From contig NZ_LMXH01000002.1 in assembly GCF_001541095.1 (NCBI RefSeq), forward strand, positions 882,671 to 946,670: a stretch of DNA of 64,000 nt, written 5' to 3'. Shown piece by piece: positions 1 to 8,824 of the stretch; the stretch's first letter is position 1, and every line of letters begins with the position of its first letter. The stretch is from Paenibacillus sp. FJAT-26967 (GTDB lineage: Bacteria > Bacillota > Bacilli > Paenibacillales > NBRC-103111). The notes beneath the pieces were generated by a model. It did no database searches. It was not told the origin of the DNA and saw only the letters and a list, made by a program, of their open reading frames with translations. A program made the translations under genes and the position numbers.

Positions 1-21
1 ACGTATCTTAACAGATAATAG

Positions 22-36
22 TGACAGGAATTGTCA
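22..36. promoter_or_regulatory. Putative WYL-regulator operator
   Basis: Perfect inverted repeat TGACA, spacer GGAAT, TGTCA, lying 22 bases upstream of the start of the WYL regulator. The same arms and spacer length recur at 6674-6690, upstream of the second WYL-regulator operon. Autoregulation is inferred from position and recurrence. Confidence 0.55.
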
Positions 37-58
37 TAATTAAAAAATGGAGAATGCC

Positions 59-1012
59 ATGTCCAAATCGAAAAGACTGATGGAGTTAATGATGGCGGTC
101 AATCAGAAACGCAAGTTTACGGTGAGGGAACTTGCGCAAGAGTTTGGCGTCTCGCAACGAACAATCCTGAGGGATTTACAAGAATTGAGTGAACTTGGGG
201 TGCCTTTATACTCGGAAGTGGGACCTCATGGCGGCTACCGGATACTGAAGGAGAGGCTGCTGCCTCCAATCGCTTTTTCTGAGGAAGAAGCCTGCGCGAT
301 CTTTTTTGCCATTCATTCGCTCCGGCATTATTCCTCACTTCCTTTTGAAGCGGAATCGTCTTCGGCATTAAGCAAATTTTATTCGCGTATGCCGCATGAT
401 ACCCGGGACCGTATGGATCAAATGAAGAACCGCGTTGATTTTGTAACCCCATACAGACAGGCAATCTCACCGCATTTATCTTTTCTGCTTACCGCAGCCA
501 TTGAGCAGAAATTTATACGCATCGATTACGAGTCCAGGCAGAACCGCTCAAACAGGGATATCCAACCGGTTGGCATATACACAAGGCAAGGACTCTGGTA
601 CTGTTATGCCTATTGTTATCCAAACGCTGATTATCGTGTGTTCCGGTGCGACCGGATTCATTCTGCCGTTTCTTCGGACTTAGAACCGGTGGATCTCCGG
701 GAGGTTCACCTGGAGAACAGGGATCTGAAGAACCTGGCTGGGCAAGAAAGGCAAGATAATCTCACCGTCTATGCGGAATTGACCCGAGAGGGCGTTCAGG
801 CGTGCGAAGCGGAACCGTGGCCGGAACCCGTGCTCCATACCCGGCAGGATGGAACCGGCTGGCTGGAAGGGAATGTTGCGAAGAAGGACCTTCCGTATTT
901 TGCGAAGTTTTTCATCGGCTTAGGCAAGGAGGCAAAAGTGACGCAACCTCCGGAACTTCTGGACTGTCTCGGGCAGTATCTCGCTGATCTCAGGGCCCAA
1001 TATATGGACTGA
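59..1012 (+). CDS. YafY-type HTH/WYL-domain transcriptional regulator
   Basis: The protein has an N-terminal DeoR/HTH_11 winged helix (residues about 1-60, with the recognition segment around FGVSQRTILRDLQEL), followed by a WYL domain (about residues 135-230, core WYCYAYC) and a C-terminal WCX-like extension. WYL proteins are ligand-sensing repressors or activators. I chose the ATG at 59 because TGGAGA lies 6 bases upstream of it; the ATG at 47 is upstream of that site and would overlap it. An inverted repeat at 22-36 suggests autoregulation. It precedes an SDR and NAT pair by 140 bases on the same strand, which could be its targets. The ligand is unknown. Confidence 0.88.
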   Translation: MSKSKRLMELMMAVNQKRKFTVRELAQEFGVSQRTILRDLQELSELGVPLYSEVGPHGGYRILKERLLPPIAFSEEEACAIFFAIHSLRHYSSLPFEAESSSALSKFYSRMPHDTRDRMDQMKNRVDFVTPYRQAISPHLSFLLTAAIEQKFIRIDYESRQNRSNRDIQPVGIYTRQGLWYCYAYCYPNADYRVFRCDRIHSAVSSDLEPVDLREVHLENRDLKNLAGQERQDNLTVYAELTREGVQACEAEPWPEPVLHTRQDGTGWLEGNVAKKDLPYFAKFFIGLGKEAKVTQPPELLDCLGQYLADLRAQYMD

Positions 1013-1050
1013 CCAGATATGCGACCAGAGAGATGCCATTCATATTCTCC

Positions 1051-1079
1051 TTGTCCCCCCTAGCAGGTGCTGGTAAGAT
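1051..1079 (+). promoter_or_regulatory. Possible sigma-A promoter for SDR-NAT operon
   Basis: TTGTCC (1051-1056), 17-base spacer, TAAGAT (1074-1079). It sits 75 bases before the SDR start. The elements are only moderate matches, so this is tentative. Confidence 0.35.
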
Positions 1080-1154
1080 CAGGTTATTAGAAGGGAGCTC
1101 CTCTCTATTCAGGCGAACTTTATTCAAGCTTCCCTCCAGGAAGGAGGAATTGGT

Positions 1155-1931
1155 ATGGGATCTTTAGATGGAAAAATTGCGATTGTCACAGGTGCAAGCC
1201 GTCGCCAGGGAATAGGCGCTGCGGTTTGCCGTTTACTGGCGCAGGATGGGGCCGATATCTTTTTTACCCATCTGTCTACGTATGACACAAATGTAGCCCT
1301 CTATGAGGTTGATGAGAACTGGCCCGATGTCTTCACGGGCGAGCTGCAGAAGCTCGGGATTCGAGCGGGGCATATGGAGCTCGACATCTCGCAGCCTGAT
1401 GCGCCCGAGAAGCTATTGAACAAGGTGGAGGCTGCTTTCGGGGCGCCGCCTACTATTCTTATCAATAATGCCACGTACAGTGTAGATGCGGATTTCCGTG
1501 AGCTCAGTCCGGCCATACTGGATGAGCACTGCGCGGTTAACGTGCGGGGAACTTGCATGATGTCCGCTATGTTCGCACGCCGTATTGAGGGCAGACATAC
1601 AGGCCGTATTGTGAACCTGGTTTCCGGCCAGGATAAGGGCCCCCAGCCTGGAAACCTGGCCTATGTGGCGACCAAGGGAGCCATTTCCGCATTTACACGC
1701 TCTCTTGCAGCCGGTCTGGCCGAGCACGGAATTACGGTAAATGCGGTAGACCCGGGACCGACCGATACGGGTTGGATAAGCGATGATCTGCGGGCGCAGC
1801 TGCTGCCTCAGTTTCCATTGGGCCGTCTGGGCGTTCCGGACGATGCGGCTCGTCTGATTGCTTTTCTCGCAAGTGAAGAAGCCCGCTGGATTACCGGGCA
1901 AATCATCCATTCGGATGGAGGTTTCAGGTAA
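1155..1931 (+). CDS. Short-chain dehydrogenase/reductase (SDR)
   Basis: This is a classical SDR of 258 residues. The glycine-rich NAD(P) motif TGASRRQGIG is at residues 13-22, a NNAT motif stands in place of NNAG near 103, and the catalytic pair Tyr170/Lys174 (YVATK) is present with a Ser in VSG about 13 residues before. The C-terminal half keeps PGPTDT, as in 3-oxoacyl-ACP reductase-like members. A strong GGAAGGAGG site precedes the ATG. The end is 26 bases from the NAT gene, so the two probably form an operon. The substrate cannot be told from sequence; 3-ketoacyl reductase-like naming would be a guess. Confidence 0.88.
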   Translation: MGSLDGKIAIVTGASRRQGIGAAVCRLLAQDGADIFFTHLSTYDTNVALYEVDENWPDVFTGELQKLGIRAGHMELDISQPDAPEKLLNKVEAAFGAPPTILINNATYSVDADFRELSPAILDEHCAVNVRGTCMMSAMFARRIEGRHTGRIVNLVSGQDKGPQPGNLAYVATKGAISAFTRSLAAGLAEHGITVNAVDPGPTDTGWISDDLRAQLLPQFPLGRLGVPDDAARLIAFLASEEARWITGQIIHSDGGFR

Positions 1932-1957
1932 CTAACAAGAGGACAGGAGCCTGTTAT

Positions 1958-2749
1958 ATGAACAACACCCGTGATTCCTTAACACCTCAAGTACAAGCGT
2001 ATTTGAATAGAATAGGCTACGCAGGTCCTATCGACGGTTCAGCCGAAGTGCTTGCTGATTTGCAGGAATGCCATCTCCAAACAGTTCCTTATGAGAATTT
2101 GGATATTCTAAACAGCATACCCATATCGCTTGAACGGGGGGCGCTTTATGATAAGATCGTCATGCGCCACAGGGGAGGATACTGTTTTGAACTCAACGCT
2201 TTGTTCGGATGGCTGCTCCGCGAACTGGGCTACGCCGTTACGGACTTCATGGCCCGCTTCTGGCGCGATGAGACGGATACGCCTCCTAAGCGGAGGCATC
2301 ATGTGCTCCAAGTGGAGGCGGAAGGACGCCTTTATTTGTGTGATGTAGGCGTGGGCGGCACAGTTCCCCGCAGACCTATCCGGATGATTGAACAATTGGA
2401 GCATCCGCAAGGGGAAGAGTGCTACAAATTGGAGCGGCACGCGGAGTATGGCTGGATGCTGCTTGAACTTCATCGCGGACAGTGGAGAAGACTGTATTCT
2501 TTCACAGAGGAGCCGCAGCTCCCCAAAGATTTTCTTATGGCTTCTTTCTGGTGCGAGCATGCGCCGGATTCGATTTTTACCAAAGAAGCTATGCTTGCCA
2601 TGCGGACACGTGAAGGCCGCAACACCGTTGCCGGTCAAGAATTTCGTATTTTCTCGGGAAAAGATGTACATTGTTTTACCCCGCAGACTCCGGAAGCCTA
2701 TGACGAAGCACTGCACATTTACTTCGGTATCCCGTTAGCATCCAGATAA
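1958..2749 (+). CDS. Arylamine N-acetyltransferase (NAT)
   Basis: The protein transfers acetyl from acetyl-CoA to arylamines or hydrazines through a cysteine protease-like triad. The triad is visible: Cys76 in RGGYCFELN, His114 (or His115) in RRHHV, and Asp129 in LCDVG. The length of 263 residues fits the family (about 260-285). The RBS AAGAGGACAGGAG lies upstream of the ATG. It is the last gene of the SDR-NAT pair and is followed by a good terminator, so the transcription unit ends here. A role in detoxifying aromatic amines is family knowledge; some NATs act in secondary metabolism instead. Confidence 0.9.
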   Translation: MNNTRDSLTPQVQAYLNRIGYAGPIDGSAEVLADLQECHLQTVPYENLDILNSIPISLERGALYDKIVMRHRGGYCFELNALFGWLLRELGYAVTDFMARFWRDETDTPPKRRHHVLQVEAEGRLYLCDVGVGGTVPRRPIRMIEQLEHPQGEECYKLERHAEYGWMLLELHRGQWRRLYSFTEEPQLPKDFLMASFWCEHAPDSIFTKEAMLAMRTREGRNTVAGQEFRIFSGKDVHCFTPQTPEAYDEALHIYFGIPLASR

Positions 2750-2802
2750 ACCGGTAGTCTACTCCTTGACTGTCAGCTTTCATTACAATCCTATAAATTT
2801 GC

Positions 2803-2834
2803 AAACTGCTGACTTTCGGGTTAGCAGTTTTTTT
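2803..2834 (+). terminator. Rho-independent terminator after NAT
   Basis: An 11-bp stem (2803-2813 with 2820-2830, one G-U pair), loop TTTCGG, followed by a T run. Confidence 0.85.
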
Positions 2835-2959
2835 GATAGGAAAAATCAGGTTTCGTCAAAGGTTCTATAAAAGTTAGAACTGATCTGTTTGGCTGCTCTT
2901 TGATAGAATCAGAAGTAAGAGTTGGCAGTCTCTATACAGCTCTGAAGAGGGGGAGAGAT

Positions 2960-3751
2960 ATGACGGATCAGAACTGGACGGCGAAATATGCAAGGGGCGT
3001 GTTTTCAAAATTAGCTGCTTCGGGTTCGCTTTTTCTCCTCTATGGGATCGTAATCATTTTTACTTCCGGATTTGATTTGGTTGGAGTTTCTGAAGCGATC
3101 CGTATGAGGGTCTGGTGGGCAATTTTTTTTGGATATGCAAATGGTTTTTCCCTTATAGCGGATGTGATTATTTGGAGAACACCAAGCGAACGGAAACAAA
3201 TAGCGAGCCTTCTGCTTTATATTTTGGGAGGATTCGCTCCGTTCTTACCTTTCTTATCCGATAATGTTTGGCTGTTTATGTTTGCAGGCATCTTGGGGGT
3301 AGGAAGCTCTTTAATCTATTATGGCATTCTTAAATTATGCGAGAGACTCAAATTCCGGGAGATTGCCTCAGGCTCCCTACTCATTCTTGGTTTGTTAGTG
3401 GCGGCAGCCCGGACCGATTTTACAGTCACCGAGGAATGGACCGAAGTCAGGTCGGAGACGTCTTACGAAGCTGAGTTCACTTATTTGAACGGATACAAAG
3501 CAGTGCCGATCGATATAACTAAAGGGCAAGAGCTTGAATTCACGATTACATGGGGAATGGCAAATGGAGGCAACGGATTTCATGTGCTTGATGAAAAGGA
3601 CCGATATGTGGGGTTGGAGAATGCAGACGACAAGAAGTATAAAATACGGGCAGGACGAGATCAGCGATACCGTATCATTCTAACGGGAAAGAAACTGAAG
3701 GGCAGTGTCCGAATAACATGGACGATACAACCGGCTTCTTCAAGCAGCTGA
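2960..3751 (+). CDS. Hypothetical membrane protein with C-terminal extracytoplasmic domain
   Basis: I do not recognise the family. The 263-residue product has five hydrophobic segments in roughly the first 165 residues, then a hydrophilic C-terminal domain of about 100 residues with alternating beta-like character, probably outside the membrane. I chose the ATG at 2960 because AGAGGGGGAGA sits just upstream; an in-frame TTG at 2900 has no ribosome site. It is a single-gene unit with a terminator behind it. No catalytic motif is visible. Confidence 0.7.
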   Translation: MTDQNWTAKYARGVFSKLAASGSLFLLYGIVIIFTSGFDLVGVSEAIRMRVWWAIFFGYANGFSLIADVIIWRTPSERKQIASLLLYILGGFAPFLPFLSDNVWLFMFAGILGVGSSLIYYGILKLCERLKFREIASGSLLILGLLVAAARTDFTVTEEWTEVRSETSYEAEFTYLNGYKAVPIDITKGQELEFTITWGMANGGNGFHVLDEKDRYVGLENADDKKYKIRAGRDQRYRIILTGKKLKGSVRITWTIQPASSSS

Positions 3752-3766
3752 ACGTACACGAGCATT

Positions 3767-3793
3767 AAGACTGCGCTTAACGCGGTCTTTTTT
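3767..3793 (+). terminator. Rho-independent terminator
   Basis: Nine-base arms AAGACTGCG and CGCGGTCTT (one G-U pair) around CTTAA, followed by T residues. Confidence 0.85.
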
Positions 3794-3922
3794 GCGCTGC
3801 AAGAAAACTCCTTCAAATTATGGCTTTATGTCTAAAGAAGGGCGTATTTTTGAGTGAATGTGTCGCAATTTATCTCGAACAAGATTATGATAGGGATATA
3901 TATACTGGGATGGGGGTTTAAT

Positions 3923-6538
3923 ATGCATAGCGCATCAGATGGACAGAATGATTTTTACGAACAGCTTTATTTATGCGCTCCCATGGGTATCGCTAAGTTA
4001 TCTACAGACGGCCGTTTCCTGCAGGTCAATCCCGCTTTATGCCGGATGCTCGGTTATGAGGCGGACGAACTGCCCGGGAGTCATGTCCGGAACCGCGCAG
4101 ATATGAATGCTTTTATACCCGTTAGCTCAATGGACATTAATGAAAGCATTTCTCATAAAAGGCTGGAATTTGAACTGCTTCACAGAGAGGGCCACTCCGT
4201 TCGATTAGCCGCAGAGCTTACGCTCATAAGCGGACAGGAGGAGGGGGCAGACTCTTACTATATAGCTTACATCCGGGAAACCGGCGGGACTGAAGCAGTC
4301 GGGTCCCCTGAGAATCATCAGCTGTACGAGCTGATCGCTAACCAAGCCCACGAGATGATTTATATCTCATCGCGGGAAGGGATTTGCCTGTACTGCTCCC
4401 CTTCGGCTACAAAGGTTCTCGGGTATCGTCCGGAGGACCTGATTGGGCGAAATAACTATGAACTTTTTCATCCTGATGATCTCAAAATTATTCAAGATAA
4501 AACCAAGGATAGTGAGTCACTGCTCCAATATCGCTTCCTTCATAAGAATGGGCACTATTTGTGGCTGGAAACATCCTTCCGGTTCGTAACGAGTAATCAA
4601 GGCGAGAAGAATTATGTTCTGGCGGTCGGACGTGAGGTAACCGAGCGGAAGCATCAGGAAGATATTCTGGCTGAAGCTATGCGCGTAGCAGCTGTCGGAA
4701 GCTGGGAATGGCGGGTGCAGGAGAATCATGTCACGGTATCGGATCAAGTTTACCGGATCTATAACCGGAGCAGGAGGGCAATGGACGGACGGCCCTTTGA
4801 GCTCTCTGATTTCGTCGAAGAGAATGACAGAGAGCCGTTAAAGGCACTGGTGCAGAAGGCGTTGGAAGGGCATGATCTGAGCTACGAATACCAGTACGTA
4901 AGGAAAGACGGAAGTGTTCAATACCTTCATCTGCGCGGAGTCGTTTCATTTGATGAGAACAGCAAGCCGATCCGGATGAACGGGACGGTACAGGACGTTA
5001 CGGATCGCAAACATGCAGAGTTCAAGCTTCAGGAAACGATCGAAAGATATACATCGCTTAAAAAATACAACCATGATGCAATCTTTTCTCTCGATCTGAC
5101 CGGTCATATCATGAATGGGAATGTAATGGCGGAGAATCTGACCGGTTATAAGATAAGCGAACTCTCCGGAACTAGTTTCTCCGAGTATATCGGTGAGAAT
5201 CAGTTGAAGCTCATTCTGAGCGATTCTCTGCAGGACAGTTCCCTCCAGAACCAAATTGAATGGATCAAACATAAGAATGGACATGTGGCGGAAATTCTAA
5301 GTAACATTGTCCCGATTATTATTAACAATATTAAAGTTGGCTTCTATGTGATTGCCAAAGATATTACGGAACAAAAAAAGCTTCTGATTGCCAAGGAAGC
5401 GGCCGAAAGCACGAATAAAGCCAAGAGTGAATTCCTGGCCATGATGAGTCATGAAATTCGCACGCCGATGAATGGCGTAATCGGGATGACGGATCTCCTG
5501 ATGGAAACGACAGTTCTGGACAACCAGCAGATGGAATATCTTGATATTATCCGTAAGAGCGGTGATGCCCTGCTGAAGATTATTGATGATATTCTTGATT
5601 TCGCGAAGGTGGAATCCGGTAAGACCATTTTGCAGGAAGACGCTTTTGATCTTCGAAATTGCGTTAGTGAAACTGTGAGCCTGCTTTCTGCCAAAGCCGA
5701 AGAAAAGCGGCTCAAAATTAGCTGGCAAGTATCTTCTGATGTTCCCAAGCAATTGATCGGAGACTCTGACCGGCTCAAACAGGTATTGATAAATCTGATC
5801 GGGAATTCCATCAAGTTTACGTATACGGGCGGGATTGGGGTGTCCGTCATCAAGCTTGACCAGGATGCGGAGAAGGTTAAACTCAAATTTGTCGTTAAAG
5901 ATACGGGTATCGGTATTCCGTATGATCAGGCAGACCAACTCTTCGAGCCTTTCTATCAGCTCGGGAACTTTATGACCCGCAAATTCCAGGGGACAGGCCT
6001 CGGACTGGCGATAAGCAGGAAGCTTGTCGAGCTGCTGGGCGGTGAGATCTGGCTGGAAGAATCGAGCGAATCGGGAGCTTCTTTTGCGTTTACCGTCCGG
6101 TTAAAAGCCGTTCAGGCGGAGCCTCTTGCATCTACCGGCGATTGCGGGTCAGAAGCGGAAGAACATCAGACCAAGAAGCTGAATATCCTCGTGGCTGAAG
6201 ATAATGAGACGAATCAATTTGTGCTCCGTAAAATGCTGGAGAAGCACGGGCACCGCATCCAGGTGGCAAGCAACGGGAAAGAAGTGCTGCATGCTGTGGC
6301 TTATGAATCATTCGATCTGATCTTCATGGATGTGCAGATGCCTGTGATGAACGGGCTGGAAGCCGCTCAAATGATTAAGGATACGATCCATGAGGACAAG
6401 CGTCCCGTGATTGTGGCTGTAACCGCGAATGCACTCAAAGGGGATCGGGAATCATACCTCCAAGCAGGAATGGATGATTACATCGCTAAGCCGATCAAGA
6501 GTCAAATGATTGCGGATATCATTCAAAAATATTTCTGA
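3923..6538 (+). CDS. Hybrid sensor histidine kinase with four PAS domains and a receiver
   Basis: The 871-residue cytosolic sensor has four PAS/PAC units (about residues 10-120, 135-260, 265-380 and 385-500), a HisKA domain with phospho-acceptor His510 in MMSHEIRTPMNG, a HATPase_c domain (N box LIGNSIKF, G1 DTGIGIP, G2 GTGLGLAI) and a C-terminal receiver with Asp803 in FMDVQMPVMNG. No transmembrane segment is evident, so it should sense an internal signal. The ATG at 3923 follows GGGATGGGGG; the in-frame GTG at 3854 lacks a ribosome site. No partner regulator or HPt protein lies beside it, so output is unknown. Confidence 0.92.
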   Translation: MHSASDGQNDFYEQLYLCAPMGIAKLSTDGRFLQVNPALCRMLGYEADELPGSHVRNRADMNAFIPVSSMDINESISHKRLEFELLHREGHSVRLAAELTLISGQEEGADSYYIAYIRETGGTEAVGSPENHQLYELIANQAHEMIYISSREGICLYCSPSATKVLGYRPEDLIGRNNYELFHPDDLKIIQDKTKDSESLLQYRFLHKNGHYLWLETSFRFVTSNQGEKNYVLAVGREVTERKHQEDILAEAMRVAAVGSWEWRVQENHVTVSDQVYRIYNRSRRAMDGRPFELSDFVEENDREPLKALVQKALEGHDLSYEYQYVRKDGSVQYLHLRGVVSFDENSKPIRMNGTVQDVTDRKHAEFKLQETIERYTSLKKYNHDAIFSLDLTGHIMNGNVMAENLTGYKISELSGTSFSEYIGENQLKLILSDSLQDSSLQNQIEWIKHKNGHVAEILSNIVPIIINNIKVGFYVIAKDITEQKKLLIAKEAAESTNKAKSEFLAMMSHEIRTPMNGVIGMTDLLMETTVLDNQQMEYLDIIRKSGDALLKIIDDILDFAKVESGKTILQEDAFDLRNCVSETVSLLSAKAEEKRLKISWQVSSDVPKQLIGDSDRLKQVLINLIGNSIKFTYTGGIGVSVIKLDQDAEKVKLKFVVKDTGIGIPYDQADQLFEPFYQLGNFMTRKFQGTGLGLAISRKLVELLGGEIWLEESSESGASFAFTVRLKAVQAEPLASTGDCGSEAEEHQTKKLNILVAEDNETNQFVLRKMLEKHGHRIQVASNGKEVLHAVAYESFDLIFMDVQMPVMNGLEAAQMIKDTIHEDKRPVIVAVTANALKGDRESYLQAGMDDYIAKPIKSQMIADIIQKYF

Positions 6539-6586
6539 ACATGATAACTCTGTTCGTATAGTAAGACAGAATAATGGCAAACAAGT

Positions 6587-6632
6587 AAAGACGGCCCTTT
6601 TCAATGACGTGATGTCAGAAGCGGCCGTTTTT
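6587..6632 (+). terminator. Probable terminator after hybrid kinase
   Basis: ACGGCC (6591-6596) pairs with GGCCGT (6623-6628), with a smaller TGACGTGATGTCA hairpin in the loop, then T-rich sequence. Confidence 0.6.
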
Positions 6633-6673
6633 ACTTTTTCGTACACAATGACATTCTGGACTATAAATTCAAT

Positions 6674-6690
6674 ATGACAAAGGTTGTCAT
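6674..6690. promoter_or_regulatory. Putative WYL-regulator operator
   Basis: Perfect inverted repeat ATGACA, spacer AAGGT, TGTCAT, 53 bases upstream of the SDR that is co-oriented with a WYL regulator. The arm sequence and 5-base spacing match the site at 22-36. Confidence 0.6.
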
Positions 6691-6743
6691 ATATCTCCGG
6701 TATAGTTAAAGGAGAAGTGCGAAACTCAGAATGGAGTGAAACC

Positions 6744-7622
6744 ATGGAAGCCAGGCAATCATTACGGGGTAAAGTGGCGATAGTCGCAGGAGCTACGCGG
6801 GGAGCGGGGAGAGGGATCGCGGCTATGCTGGGCGAAGCCGGGGCAACCGTGTACTGCACAGGCCGCAGCACTAGAGGGAACCTCTCCAGTATGAATCGGT
6901 CTGAGACTATCGAGGAGACCGCCCATATTGTAACAGCGGGCGGAGGCAGAGGGATTGCGGTCCGGACCGATCATACGGTAGAATCCGATGTGAAAGCATT
7001 ATTTGACCGGGTTCAAGAGGAACAGAACGGACAACTCGACCTGCTAGTTAATGACGTCTGGGGCGGAGATCCTCTTACAGAGTGGGGCACGCCGTTCTGG
7101 CGGCATTCGCTGGATAACGGTTTACTCATGCAGCAAAGAGCGGTTCACTCGCACATGATGACGAGCTATTACGGTGCCCCTATGATGACGGCCCGTAAGC
7201 AGGGGCTCATCATCGAGATTACAGACGGGATAGATTACCGGTACCGGGGGAATCTGTACTACAGTCTGGCCAAAATAGCTGCGATTCATCTTGCCGCCGC
7301 CATGGCCGTGGATTTGAAACCTTACGGGGTAACTTCCGTGGCTCTTACACCGGGATTTCTCCGTTCCGAAGCGATGCTTGATCACTTTGGCGTAACGGAG
7401 AGTACATGGCATGAAGCGGCTAAGATTGAGCCGCATTTCCTTATGTCCGAAACGCCGGTATATATCGGCCGTGCCGCTGCGGCTCTGGCTGCGGATCCGC
7501 AGGTCCATGAGAAAACAGGGCAGGCGCTTAGTACATGGGGACTGTCTGAAGAATACGACTTTACCGATGCGGACGGGAACCGGCCCCACTGGGGCAGGTA
7601 CGCCGCCGAGAACGGGTTCTAA
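6744..7622 (+). CDS. SDR family oxidoreductase (divergent active-site context)
   Basis: The 292-residue protein carries AGATRGAGRG as the nucleotide motif (about residues 15-24), CTGRSTRG typical of NADPH-binding SDRs, and YYSLAK as the catalytic YxxxK. The usual NNAG is replaced by NDVWGG. ATG at 6744 follows ATGGAGTG; an upstream in-frame TTG at 6684 lies inside the operator repeat and is rejected. It is followed after 55 bases by a WYL regulator, and the operator in front probably serves both genes. Substrate is unknown. Confidence 0.85.
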   Translation: MEARQSLRGKVAIVAGATRGAGRGIAAMLGEAGATVYCTGRSTRGNLSSMNRSETIEETAHIVTAGGGRGIAVRTDHTVESDVKALFDRVQEEQNGQLDLLVNDVWGGDPLTEWGTPFWRHSLDNGLLMQQRAVHSHMMTSYYGAPMMTARKQGLIIEITDGIDYRYRGNLYYSLAKIAAIHLAAAMAVDLKPYGVTSVALTPGFLRSEAMLDHFGVTESTWHEAAKIEPHFLMSETPVYIGRAAAALAADPQVHEKTGQALSTWGLSEEYDFTDADGNRPHWGRYAAENGF

Positions 7623-7677
7623 GAAGACACGCGGCCGGTTTTACTACCCCAGAACGAGCCAAGAAGGAGTGAGCCCG

Positions 7678-8625
7678 ATGAGAGCGGACAGGCTTATCGC
7701 CATTCTGCTGGCCTTGCAGAATAGAGGCCGTATGACTTCCCGCGAGCTGGCAGACAAGCTGGAAGTATCCGAGAGGACCATTCACCGGGATATGGAAGCA
7801 CTCAGCGCTGCAGGAATCCCGGTGGTGGCCGAGAGGGGAAGCCATGGCGGATGGACCTTGCCGGAAGGTTACCGGACGAATCTGACCGGAATGAAAAGCG
7901 GCGAGATGAAATCGCTCATGCTCGCTCATCCGTCCGGTCTGGTCCATGACCTCGGGATGAGAGGAGCTTTCGACGATGCGTTCCAGAAGCTTCTGGCGGC
8001 CTTCCCATCCTCCCTGCACAGGGAAGCGGAGCTTGTAAGGCAGCGCATACACATAGATGGCGCAGGATGGCGCCAGCCTGAAGGACAGCTGCCTTACCTG
8101 TCTCTTATACAGGAGGCCATCTGGGAGGAGAGACTTCTGCGTATCCAATATCGACGCGGGGATGATATTGTGGAGAGGATCGTTGAACCATTGGGCCTTG
8201 TCGCCAAAGGAAGTATCTGGTATCTGGTGGCCTCAGTAGAAGACAGTACGAGGACCTACCGTATTTCACGATTAGCGGATGCGGCTGAGCTGAACGAGAC
8301 GTTCGTACGTCCGGAGTCTTTTGATCTAGCCGCTTACTGGGAGGAATCGACCGCTGCTTTCCGTTATAATCTGCCTCGTTATCCGGCTCGTCTGCGGCTT
8401 AAGGAACGGACGCTCCAGCGTTTGGCGGCTCAGTGGTATGTGAATGTTCTTCAATCTTCGCTTGCTGAAGACAACTGCCTGATAGTGGAGGTAGAGTTCC
8501 GCACTTTGGAGTCGGCATGTGAAATTGTGCTGGGCCACGGGCGGAATATTTATATAATCGAGCCGCCGGAGCTGAGGCAGCGCGTTCTTGAGGAAGTGAG
8601 AGCCATAGCATCTCAATATGAATAA
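7678..8625 (+). CDS. YafY-type HTH/WYL-domain transcriptional regulator
   Basis: A 315-residue HTH/WYL regulator: N-terminal winged helix (MRADRLIAILLALQ, then ADKLEVSERTIHRDMEAL) and a WYL domain (about residues 140-220, core GSIWYLVA). ATG at 7678 follows AAGGAGTG. A longer in-frame reading from 7411 overlaps the SDR and has no ribosome site. Second gene of the SDR-WYL unit; likely regulates that unit through the repeat at 6674-6690. A terminator follows. Confidence 0.88.
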   Translation: MRADRLIAILLALQNRGRMTSRELADKLEVSERTIHRDMEALSAAGIPVVAERGSHGGWTLPEGYRTNLTGMKSGEMKSLMLAHPSGLVHDLGMRGAFDDAFQKLLAAFPSSLHREAELVRQRIHIDGAGWRQPEGQLPYLSLIQEAIWEERLLRIQYRRGDDIVERIVEPLGLVAKGSIWYLVASVEDSTRTYRISRLADAAELNETFVRPESFDLAAYWEESTAAFRYNLPRYPARLRLKERTLQRLAAQWYVNVLQSSLAEDNCLIVEVEFRTLESACEIVLGHGRNIYIIEPPELRQRVLEEVRAIASQYE

Positions 8626-8647
8626 GGGAGAAAGATGAATAAGGATG

Positions 8648-8670
8648 CCGCCATATAATGGCGGTTTTTT
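8648..8670 (+). terminator. Rho-independent terminator
   Basis: CCGCCAT and ATGGCGG around an ATA loop, then six T. Confidence 0.88.
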
Positions 8671-8824
8671 GTAGTATTTTTAGCGTATAGTTCATTATAT
8701 CGACTTAATTATTCCTTATTATAAAGAGATATTATTGTTTTTATGAAACATTTGTTTCGTTATAAACTTTTTCCGGTTAAGTTCTTAATGAATTTGATCT
8801 ATACATAGAAAAGGTTGTGACAAC

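Noticed and set aside
7411-7677. N-terminal extension of the second WYL regulator
   Set aside because: It overlaps the SDR gene in another frame; AAGGAGTG supports ATG 7678.
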